Positions 8,648-17,300 of a stretch of 53,907 nucleotides of DNA are shown here, piece after piece. The stretch spans positions 20,121-74,027 of the forward strand of contig NZ_KB903542.1 of NCBI RefSeq assembly GCF_000379805.1, written 5' to 3'. Source of the stretch: Lewinella cohaerens DSM 23179 (GTDB lineage Bacteria; Bacteroidota; Bacteroidia; Chitinophagales; Saprospiraceae). Within the stretch, counting starts at the first letter, position 1, and every line of letters begins with the position of its first letter. Both the position numbers and the translations under genes were made by a program. The notes below the pieces were generated by a model that was given only the letters and a program-made list of their open reading frames with translations, did no database searches and was not told the origin of the DNA.

Positions 8648-9427
8648 TTACTCTTCGGAATCTGCGGCTTTCGCTGCTTCCGCTGCCTTTCTCTTTTCTT
8701 CTTCCTCTTTCGAGTTCTGTATTTTATTAAGCAACAAAGCGGCCTTCATCAAGAAGTCGTCATGGTGCTCCGTATATTCGTTGAAAATCATCATCAGGCG
8801 AGCCGCATCAAAAGCTGCTGACTTGGGCATCAACTGACGGGCAGCGATAGGGTGCAGCCAGTATTCCAGGTTATTAGAACGCAGGTAAGAACGGTCCATT
8901 TCAAAACCAATCACAACTGCCAGCTTATTTAAACTAAACAGGTAATCTGTTTCCCGGTTAAGGTCTTTCTGAATATCAATGATCTGATGACGTCCGAAGT
9001 CTACACCAGCACGCTCACACAAGAAAATGTCTCGACGACCATCAAAGACAACGATATCTTCAAAACGGTATTTCTTAAAATTGCGCAACAAGAAGCTCCG
9101 AATAGCCATCTTGGTAGAGCGCAAGTTTCTGAATGCATAAGAAAGATCATGTTCTTCGAGGCGGAACTCTTCATCAAACCGGAACCGTCTGCGGGTCCGC
9201 ATATTGATGACTTCTTTTCCACGTCCAATGGTATGGCCTAGTTCATTGGTCTGAGCGAATACATTGACAACATCAACGTTTGCGCTATTGACCCAGCTTT
9301 CAAGAAAAATTCGGTTAGAGCCTTGTTCAAAAACCAACAAGGAGATTTCACTGATGGCGTAGAAGTTTGGGTACCCTCCGTAAATATTGCCATACTTTAA
9401 TTCCAAAAATGCGATGTTCCTGTTCAC
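8648..9427 (-). CDS. Divergent DEDD (DnaQ/RNase H-fold) exonuclease-like protein
   Basis: 259 residues, GTG start. I do not recognise an established family by sequence, but the layout of a 3'-5' exonuclease domain can be traced. A first strand begins at IAFLELKYG (5-13), where the usual Asp-x-Glu is reduced to a lone Glu. A block like motif II follows (IVVFDGRRDIFL, 125-136). Then come IIDIQKDL and FSLNKLAVVIGF (165-175), the typical helix after motif II. Finally SAAFDAARLM (203-212) resembles motif III with Asp207. The C-terminal 25 residues are a charged Glu/Lys/Ala tail. With metal-binding residues missing, catalysis is uncertain; it could be an inactive nucleic-acid-binding relative. Fold assignment is inference. 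Confidence 0.6.
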   Translation of the reverse strand: MNRNIAFLELKYGNIYGGYPNFYAISEISLLVFEQGSNRIFLESWVNSANVDVVNVFAQTNELGHTIGRGKEVINMRTRRRFRFDEEFRLEEHDLSYAFRNLRSTKMAIRSFLLRNFKKYRFEDIVVFDGRRDIFLCERAGVDFGRHQIIDIQKDLNRETDYLFSLNKLAVVIGFEMDRSYLRSNNLEYWLHPIAARQLMPKSAAFDAARLMMIFNEYTEHHDDFLMKAALLLNKIQNSKEEEEKRKAAEAAKAADSEE

Positions 9428-9589
9428 GGTTTGAGGTTGTGTTTCAGTTTACTGTAATTGTTTTCGGGTGCTATTCGCCAGTTCATTTGGTAATATGTAC
9501 GCAAGGTAGCCAGAAATTTTAAATCCATTCAGTACTTTCCGACGAAAACTAGCCTTACGTGCCTTTAACACGAGCAAAAAGATAAGGAT

Positions 9590-10687
9590 TTAAAGGACAA
9601 ATTGCCCGTTTTCGTAAATTTTTTCACCGTTCGCGTAGATTTCGCCCCCTTTCGTCATATCTGCAATCATATCCCAGTGAACAGTCGACTGGTTCTTACC
9701 TCCTGTTTGGAGATACGATTGTCCAATAGCCATGTGGATGGTTCCACCAATCTTTTCGTCAAAAAGGATATTCTTGGTAAAACGGTTAATTCCATAATTA
9801 GTACCGATGGCGGCTTCTCCAAACCTACGAGTACCTGGTATTTGAAATACACGATCAAGTACCTTTTGGCCCTGTTTTGCTTCCCATTTATCAATGTAGC
9901 CATCTTTCACCCAAAGGGTTACTCCCTGAACTTCTTCTCCTTGGTAAATAGCAGGATAATCAAAATGAACCACTCCATTAACGGAATCCTCTACGGGCGA
10001 AGTATAAACCTCTCCACTGGGCATATTGGTTTGGCCATCAGAATTCATAAAAATCCGCCCATCCGTGCGGTAGGTGATATCAAAAAGAGGGCTGCGATAA
10101 CGGATTTCCTGGCAAGAATTGAGGCGATCAACAATCTGCTGTTGATCTTTTCTAACCTGCAACCAGCTTTCAATAGGGTCTTCGTCGTAGAGGCGGCAAG
10201 CCCCATAAATGAAGTCTTGATATTCTTCCAAAGACATCCCGGCTTCCTGAGCAGCAGCCTGGGTAGGAAACTGGCAAAGGTTACGCTTCAGCGAACGATC
10301 TGCCGTACGGCTAAAGTAAGTCTTCGAAAGATCCGCAAGTGTTTGTTGTCTAATTTCGCGACGATCAGGATCTATTTGCTGCCCCTCCCGTAAATTAAAA
10401 GGCGCACGGATATAAAGATAAGCATCAAACTCTTCCATCGCTTGGCGATAAAGTGGAGAGATGTACTTCAACTGCTCATCATTCGCTGTTTCCAGAAATA
10501 TGCGACTCTGCTCTCTGAACTCCAACTCATACTCCACATGGGCCCCTACACGAACGGCCTCACGATAAACTTCGCGGAGCAGGTCTTCTGCCAAAGTGGT
10601 CGTTCTGATATATAAACGTTCTCCCGCTTTCAACTCTAAACAGTAGTTTACGAGAAGTCGGGCGTAGCTTTGTAGTATGTTTTTCAT
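9590..10687 (-). CDS. M29 family aminopeptidase (thermophilic-type, AmpS/PepS-like)
   Basis: 365 residues, the size of family M29 (aminopeptidase T/AmpS/PepS), cytosolic two-metal aminopeptidases of broad specificity. The metal-ligand regions are visible: MPSGEVYTSP (first Glu), the GEAAIGTNYGIN segment (second Glu), and the C-terminal HWDMI pair (His and Asp ligands). The N-terminal domain (1-180) has the expected LKAGERLYIRTT start. It is the third gene of a probable operon after the PurF-like enzyme and HflX (48-base gap), so it may be co-expressed with them. No signal peptide. Confidence 0.92.
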   Translation of the reverse strand: MKNILQSYARLLVNYCLELKAGERLYIRTTTLAEDLLREVYREAVRVGAHVEYELEFREQSRIFLETANDEQLKYISPLYRQAMEEFDAYLYIRAPFNLREGQQIDPDRREIRQQTLADLSKTYFSRTADRSLKRNLCQFPTQAAAQEAGMSLEEYQDFIYGACRLYDEDPIESWLQVRKDQQQIVDRLNSCQEIRYRSPLFDITYRTDGRIFMNSDGQTNMPSGEVYTSPVEDSVNGVVHFDYPAIYQGEEVQGVTLWVKDGYIDKWEAKQGQKVLDRVFQIPGTRRFGEAAIGTNYGINRFTKNILFDEKIGGTIHMAIGQSYLQTGGKNQSTVHWDMIADMTKGGEIYANGEKIYENGQFVL

Positions 10688-10735
10688 CTTATTTGGGTAG
10701 TACTCAAGAACTCTAATAAAACAACAGCAGCAATT

Positions 10736-11956
10736 CTACCATTGTTTTGCAATGTAAGGATAACGAATATGGTATTGTGCTTTTACCATTTCCATCATTC
10801 TACTACGCAGCGCATCAATATTCTCTTTAGTAATTGCTGATACCAAGACACTTTCCTGATCAAATTGTGCTTCCAGGCGTTGTTTTAATCCCAATTCAAT
10901 TTCTTCCTTTACCTCATCATCGAGATAGAGATCGTAATTTCTCTCACGATACAGGTCTATCTTATTGAAGATCATCAACGTAGGCTTCTCCAATGCTTCT
11001 AGATCTTTAAGCGTCTCGTTGACGGTACGAATATGATCTTCGTGCTGAGGGTGCGCCAAGTCTACTACATGTAGGAGGATATCGCTTTCGCGAACTTCGT
11101 CCAGCGTAGATTTGAAGCTCTCCACCAAATGGTGAGGAAGCTTACGAATAAACCCTACCGTATCAGACAGCAGGAAAGGTGTACGATCAAAAGCAACTTT
11201 GCGTACCGTAGTGTCCAGTGTTGCAAAGAGTTTGTTTTCCGCAAATACTTCCGACTTGGTAAGCAAATTCATGATGGTACTCTTGCCCACGTTGGTATAC
11301 CCCACAAGTGCTACCCGGATCAATTCGCCACGCGTTTTACGCTGCGTTGAGTTCTGCTGATCGATTTTCTCTAACTGCTTCTTGAGCTTCGAAATCTTGT
11401 CGCGGACTATACGACGATCCGTCTCAATTTCTTTCTCACCAGGTCCACGCATACCAATACCACCACGCTGTCTCTCCAAGTGAGTCCAAAGCCCTCGTAG
11501 GCGGGGCAGCAAGTATTGCATCTGGGCAAGTTCTACTTGTGTTTTCGCCTGGGCCGTTTGTGCTCGCCGAGCGAAAATATCCAGGATAAGTGAAGACCTG
11601 TCAATGATTTTCACCTTCAGTTCTTCTTCTAAGATATTGGTTTGTTTGCCAGAAAGGTCATCATCAAAAATGACTGCGGTAATATCTTCGTGCGTTTCGA
11701 TGTATTCTGCGATCTCCTCCATCTTCCCCTTTCCAACAAAAGTCCGGCGATTAGGGTGATCCATTTTTTGGATAAAACGCTTAACTGTTTTAGCGCCAGC
11801 AGTGAGGGCCAAAAATTCCAATTCATCCAAATATTCGGTAATCATATCCTCTGTCTGGTCACGCGTAACCAAACCTACGAGAATAACCTGCTCTGTCTTC
11901 TTTGCAAGCCCCTTCTGTTGTGAAGAGGTTCCTACATTCCATCCCTGCTGCTCCAT
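10736..11956 (-). CDS. hflX: GTPase HflX
   Basis: 406-residue ribosome-binding GTPase of the Obg-HflX group, which splits stalled or heat-damaged 70S ribosomes. The N-terminal HflX domain includes FVGKGKMEEIAEY and the LAQMQYLLPRLRGLW segment followed by the conserved glycine-rich stretch GGIGMRGPGEKEIETDRR. The G domain has G1 GYTNVGKST, G3 DTVGFIRKLPH and G4 FNKID. It starts 22 bases after the PurF-like gene stop and is followed by the aminopeptidase, all on the minus strand, so the three likely form one transcript. Confidence 0.95.
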   Translation of the reverse strand: MEQQGWNVGTSSQQKGLAKKTEQVILVGLVTRDQTEDMITEYLDELEFLALTAGAKTVKRFIQKMDHPNRRTFVGKGKMEEIAEYIETHEDITAVIFDDDLSGKQTNILEEELKVKIIDRSSLILDIFARRAQTAQAKTQVELAQMQYLLPRLRGLWTHLERQRGGIGMRGPGEKEIETDRRIVRDKISKLKKQLEKIDQQNSTQRKTRGELIRVALVGYTNVGKSTIMNLLTKSEVFAENKLFATLDTTVRKVAFDRTPFLLSDTVGFIRKLPHHLVESFKSTLDEVRESDILLHVVDLAHPQHEDHIRTVNETLKDLEALEKPTLMIFNKIDLYRERNYDLYLDDEVKEEIELGLKQRLEAQFDQESVLVSAITKENIDALRSRMMEMVKAQYHIRYPYIAKQW

Positions 11957-11978
11957 ATCAATATCTTCTTTTAAAAAA

Positions 11979-13871
11979 CTAGTAAGCCCTTTCGTCCCTA
12001 CCCTCCATAAAATACATAAACGATTTATTAACTACACGGTTCCCTCCAGGGGTAGGATAATCACCGGAAAAATACCAGTCACCACTATTCCCAGGGCAAG
12101 AAGCCCGCAAATCTTCAATCGTTTGGTAAATGACCTCTACTTTAGGCTTAATGTTAGGAGGAGTGATAATTTCCGCAATTTTTGCAGATACCTCCTCATA
12201 ACTAAACTCGTCGTAGAGCGCTTTGACCTGATTGGTCATTTCTTCTTTCGGTAGCCTTTCTTGCGCTTCACAGCGGTCGTAGCATTCCTGCAAAAGATGT
12301 TCTTTTTTATTTTCTTTCAACAAAGCCACTAATGCCCTAAAGGCCACAAACTCGTTCATCTTCGACATATCTATCCCGTAACAATCAGGATAGCGGATTT
12401 GTGGGGCAGAAGAAACAATAATTATTTTCTTTGGCCGCAGACGGGAGACAATCTGAATGATACTGTCGCGCATGGTCGTACCCCGAACGATCGAATCATC
12501 CATCAGTACCAAAGTGTCTTTTTCGTTTTCCACGATACCATAAGTAACATCGTAGATGTGCGAAACCATTTCCCCTCTGGAAGTAGTATCTGCTATAAAA
12601 GTACGAACCTTAGCATCCTTGACCACAATTTTTTCGACCCGCGCCCGAAGGTTCAGCACCTTGCGCAATTTACCTGGGCTAATCGTTTTACCCAGTGCCG
12701 CTATCTTCTCCGCCTTGTGCAGATTAAGTTCATCTTCGAGGCCATCAACGAGGCCATAAAAGGCGATCTCTGCCGTATTTGGGATAAAAGTAAATACCGT
12801 CCGTTTAAAGTTGTTATTCGCGCTCTTCAAAACAGCTTTTGCCAATCGACGGCCCAATTCTTTTCGTTCCAAATAAATGTCCCGGTCATTACCTCGGCTA
12901 AAGTAAATTCGCTCGAAAGAGCAACCTAGTTTTTCTCCCGGATCTGTATAGGGAACAACGGCTGCAACACCATTCCTTTTTATAACAAGTGCATGCCCGC
13001 GCGGAATCTCCTTCACCTTACTAATATGCACATTGAGGGCTGTCTGGATGGCTGGCCGCTCGCTGGCTGCTACCACTATTTCTTCGTCCTGATAGTAAAA
13101 GGCCGGTCGAATACCGTTGGGGTCGCGCATCATAAATGCATCACCATGACCAATAAGGCCACTCATCACATAACCGCCATCAAATTTCTTACTAGCCCGG
13201 CGCAATAGCCGCTGCAAGTCGAGTTTATCAAAGATGAGGTCATTGATTTCCCGATTGGTGTATCCATCGGACTTGAACCAATTGAATAGGCGCTGTACTT
13301 CATCGTCCAGGAAATGACCGATTTTCTCCAGTACAGTTACCGTATCACTGAGTTCCTTGGGGTATTGACCCAGCTCTACCAGCTCCTGGAACAGCTCATC
13401 TACATTGGTCAGGTTGAAGTTGCCCGCCAGGATAAGATTACGAGGGATCCAGTTATTCTGCCGTAAAAACGGGTGGCAGGTCTCAATACTGTTATCGCCA
13501 TGCGTACCATAGCGCAGGTGGCCCATCAGCAATTCTCCGGTATAAGGAAGATTACCTTTCAGCCACTCAGCGTCAGCAAGTTGCTCAGGGCTCAGTTTTG
13601 TAAACCGTTCAAATACCTTTTCAAACAAGTCATCGAGGTAATTTGAAGCATTACTTCTCTTACGACTAATGTACTTTTCTCCAGGCTGAATGTCTAGTTT
13701 TAGCGTAGCTAAGCCAGCGCCATCTTGCCCACGATTACGCATCTTTTGCATCAATAATTTCAGCTTATTGAGACCGTAAAGGGCAGAACCATACTTATCC
13801 TGGTAAAAAGAAAGGGGTTTGCGGAGCCGGATCATGGCTATACCGCACTCGTGTTTGATTTGCTCACTCAT
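11979..13871 (-). CDS. Amidophosphoribosyltransferase, long PurF-like form
   Basis: 630 residues, against about 470-510 for ordinary PurF. N-terminal Ntn-type glutaminase domain with Cys9 exposed after an eight-residue propeptide (MSEQIKHE/CGIAMIR), RNRGQDGAG and GHLRYGTHG; C-terminal phosphoribosyltransferase domain with the PRPP loop VLMDDSIVRGTT (about residues 452-463). The reaction makes phosphoribosylamine from PRPP and glutamine. The extra length sits mainly in insertions inside the glutaminase domain (about 35-85 and 150-215), before the PRPP loop and at the C-terminus. This looks like the second, lineage-specific form of Bacteroidota rather than the canonical copy (inference). First gene of the operon with hflX. 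Confidence 0.88.
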   Translation of the reverse strand: MSEQIKHECGIAMIRLRKPLSFYQDKYGSALYGLNKLKLLMQKMRNRGQDGAGLATLKLDIQPGEKYISRKRSNASNYLDDLFEKVFERFTKLSPEQLADAEWLKGNLPYTGELLMGHLRYGTHGDNSIETCHPFLRQNNWIPRNLILAGNFNLTNVDELFQELVELGQYPKELSDTVTVLEKIGHFLDDEVQRLFNWFKSDGYTNREINDLIFDKLDLQRLLRRASKKFDGGYVMSGLIGHGDAFMMRDPNGIRPAFYYQDEEIVVAASERPAIQTALNVHISKVKEIPRGHALVIKRNGVAAVVPYTDPGEKLGCSFERIYFSRGNDRDIYLERKELGRRLAKAVLKSANNNFKRTVFTFIPNTAEIAFYGLVDGLEDELNLHKAEKIAALGKTISPGKLRKVLNLRARVEKIVVKDAKVRTFIADTTSRGEMVSHIYDVTYGIVENEKDTLVLMDDSIVRGTTMRDSIIQIVSRLRPKKIIIVSSAPQIRYPDCYGIDMSKMNEFVAFRALVALLKENKKEHLLQECYDRCEAQERLPKEEMTNQVKALYDEFSYEEVSAKIAEIITPPNIKPKVEVIYQTIEDLRASCPGNSGDWYFSGDYPTPGGNRVVNKSFMYFMEGRDERAY

Positions 13872-13897
13872 GTGGAGGGATATACAGAAGTTTCCTG

Positions 13898-13905
13898 CAA
13901 AAATA
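13898..13905 (-). promoter_or_regulatory. Candidate -7 box for the PurF-like/hflX/aminopeptidase operon
   Basis: TATTTTTG followed by C on the minus strand, a perfect TAnnTTTG match, 26 bases before the start codon. No TTG at the usual -33 spacing. Confidence 0.5.
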
Positions 13906-14136
13906 GGAGAATAAAAGAGGATAAACGCTATGAATGTGAAAAACGTTGTGATTGAGAGCTTGAATGCGGTGTAAGAAGGTTAATCATATCTACTAATTTG
14001 TAGTTACCTCTTCCACCTACTTCTTAAAAGCAGCAGCTATTCTACGCAAATTATGCGTCGATTAGGGGCTGTTTTCTACGCATGACCTCTTCCGGAAACC
14101 AAAGATTAAAATGCATTAAGCCGATAACTTAGAACC
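13906..14136. other. Intergenic stretch with no gene seen
   Basis: About 230 bases between the PurF-like promoter and the terminator of the giant gene. Apart from short inverted repeats such as CTACGCA / TGCGTCG around 14040-14060, I see nothing that can be named. Confidence 0.4.
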
Positions 14137-14167
14137 CAAAAAACCGACCCCCAAAAAGCGGGGGCCG
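14137..14167 (-). terminator. Rho-independent terminator of the giant secreted-protein gene
   Basis: On the minus strand CCGGCCCCC / GGGGGTCGG (9 bp, one G-T pair) with loop GCTTTTT, then six T. It lies about 210 bases after the stop at 14381. The intervening part (14168-14380) holds further small hairpins, for example GAGATTTG TCTC CAAATCTC near 14253-14272. Confidence 0.75.
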
Positions 14168-14380
14168 GCCGGCGGTGTTAAAACCCATTCCACATCGGTT
14201 TACACCTAATTTTGTACAACGAGATGTACAGATGAAAAAAATTACGTCTTTAGGGAGATTTGTCTCCAAATCTCGTACAGGGATTTCTGGTAAAGGGTAT
14301 AGAGATAAATGCTCGCTAGTAGCTACATCCCTCTACCCTCTACCTAATTATCCATCTACGGGCGCGGCACGCGCTCCCTT

Positions 14381-17300
14381 TTACTCCAAAATCACCATCT
14401 TCTTGGTAGCTGCATACTGGTCGGTTTCCAGCTTATAGTACAGTAGGCCGCGGGCGGCGATGTCTTGAGCATCCACCAAAATTTGGTTGTATCCGGCGGT
14501 GTAGTATTGCTGGTAGGCGCGTACTACTTTGCCGTTTGTATCGTAGATCGTCAGGGTTACTTGCCCGCCTTCGGGGATTTGGAAACCGATGATGGTCTGA
14601 TCACCGAAGGGATTGGGGCGGTTTTGCTCCAGGAAGAAACCGTCTGCTGATTTTGCTGCTGGCGCAAAGTTCAGGCCTATTTCGCGTAAGCTATCGTCGA
14701 GGCCGTAAGCTTCGGCAGGTAGCATCCGCGAGGTGATGCCGATGCTTTCGCTGAGTCGGCCATCCGTTTGTGCTTTGAAGCGTAGAATGAAGAAGGTCAT
14801 TTCCTCCTGGCTCAGGTACTGCTCCGTCTGGCTGGCATCCCAGCTGATCGTCAGAATACCTCGATCAGCTTGTTCCTGATTTACATGAGCAGGTTGAATC
14901 TGGCTCCATTCGATGTTCTCCAAGGCAATCTTTCCGGGATCAAATTGAAGTGTAAATTGAAAACCTTGTACTTCATCCAGTAAGTCGGCAGCTGTGAATA
15001 CTGCTTCTATCGTTTCTCCGGTTTCAAACTTGTGCTCCTCCGTACGCAGGTAGTAGGTGTTGCCTACCGCACGCTCTTCGCCACCATCATGGAGGTTGGC
15101 TTGTACGTTACCGTTGATGTCGCCTACTTTCACCGCTATAAAGTCGGCACCGTAGACATTGTTACTCAACATCGGAACATCTACCGTTTCCGGGAACACT
15201 TCTTCCCACGGGTTGGCTGGATTAGGGAAATTGTATCCCGCATCCACAAAACGCCAACTTTCGTTGTTCGGAAATCCTTGGGTGATGCCCAGAATAGCTT
15301 TACGCAAATGCACCAAGTCAAGGGTACTAATCGTGTTGGAATGATTGATATCCGCTGCAATCATTTTGTAAGGAGAATCCAATGGATCTACCCCCAGAAT
15401 ATGCTTGGAAATGTAAATGATATCAATCGTAGAAACTCCATTCATATAATCTTCTGCGCTGTAAGGCTGAATATCATAACCTTCCTGCATCGCCAATTCA
15501 AAATCGTAAAGGCCATCATTTTCGGTCATCATCATGTCGTAGGCCATATCTTCTCTTGGGCTCACTTCTACCCCGGAAACCGGCACCCCTTCTTCAGTAA
15601 TAATCAGCCCCGAAATGGTGCCCATTGCTGTCGATGTGGTACAAATATTATTGTTGTCCTGTACTTGTAGTAAGGCATCACAGGTCGTATAGTTAGGGCC
15701 ACCTACTGTACCGTCTGGCTGTACTGCTGTCGGGTTAAAAGCACTGTCCCATTGGTAAATTCTTACAGGAATAAAGCCTATCTCGTCACAAGTCACCACT
15801 AGTGCCGGATGATTTGGAAACGGCACATCACTACCATTGTCCAACTGGTCTACCCGGTGAATCGTAAAGCGTAACGGACCAGAACAATCTTCCCCAACAC
15901 TGTTCAGGAACATTTCTGCCGTTACTGCGGCAGCGGCCAAATCATCGTCGCCATCACCATCAGCATCCACACCGGGTAGCTGAGGCATCAGCGGTACTGC
16001 CATGCTGGAATTGCAGATAAATCCAGGAGTAGTACAATCCGCCACCGAGAAATCGACAGTTCTGCTTCCTGAGTTTCCACACTGGTCATTCGCCGTTATC
16101 CGCAACCGGTGATTACCCACCGGGAACGTACCACTCACCTGATAATTCGGAAAAGTTCCTGTCAGTGTAGCGCTCGTTGTAAACTCCCCCGTACTAAACT
16201 GGTCGATCGCAACCGTCAAAGTTGGAGCCGAAGCTGCGCAGCCATCGGTGAGGCTAAAGTCTATACTTACGCTTCCTTCACAAGTGTTGTTCACGGTACA
16301 GAAGGGTGCTGGATTGGTAGCCGTCACCACTGGTGCCGTCGTATCAATCACTTTAATGACCTGAGTATACGTCCACGAACCATTGCTTTGGATAGTTCTC
16401 CAATAGCCCGTAGGGTTGCTAAGGCCATCACAGGTAATAGGGCGGGTGCCTGCTGCAGGGAAGCTATTATTCTGATTATTATCTGCATCCAGATAAGTCG
16501 TGCCATCAGGGGTACGAATTACCCATACATCTTCCATTCCTCCTTCAGCCTGGCAACCAGCATTTCGAGGAACCTCAACAGGCGCTGAAAAGCCATCGTA
16601 TTCACACCAGTTGATCACCGAATAAGTTCTCAATATTTTATAGCAAGCCCCATTCACAACATCAAAGCGTACATCGGTGCTATTCACTGCAAAGTCATCA
16701 CAACCAAAATTATTGATAATTAAGGTATCTGCACCTGGTTCAACACAATTCCCGATAACATCACGCGGGAATTTAATCTCGTAATTTGTATTGGTCGTAA
16801 TGTTGATAACTTGCTGACAACTACTGGTGTTTCCAGCAACATCACTCACTTGAAACCGTCGAATAATGGAGCCTAGTCCACAGTTTTGCATATCTACTTG
16901 TGGCGTAAGTTCCGTTGCAAGTGCCCCCTGACAGGCATCAATAACCTGTACTGACCCAAAGAGTGCTTCCAGCACACTGGTGCTGTTTAGGTTGGCACCT
17001 TCAGGCAACTCAGAACAATTAATGGTCACCGGTTGCGGAGCCAGACATACTGGTGCAGTATTATCACTTACAACTACTTGTCCGGAACAGGTATTGAAGT
17101 TTCCTACAATATCGGTCACCAGCAGGTTTACCGTAACGGTATCTCCTACTTCACAACAGTAAAGGTTTACAAATGGGCCCCAATCCGTAACAGTCGGAGC
17201 AATATCATCGCAGTTTGCTGGGTTGAAATCAATCTCCCGTCTCACCTGCAAGCTTACAGGCCCACAGTTATCAGAGCTTCCTTCATCAATATCCTGTGCG

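Noticed and set aside
9501-9508. TACCTTGC before the exonuclease-like gene as a -7 box (a similar TACCTTGC stands before fabH)
   Set aside because: Differs from TAnnTTTG in the core; too weak to list as a promoter on two cases.
12399-12929. 176-codon open frame opposite the PurF-like gene
   Set aside because: Antisense shadow; no promoter or domain evidence.
14175-14438. 87-codon open frame downstream of the giant gene
   Set aside because: It overlaps the C-terminus of the giant gene and small hairpins, and looks non-coding.
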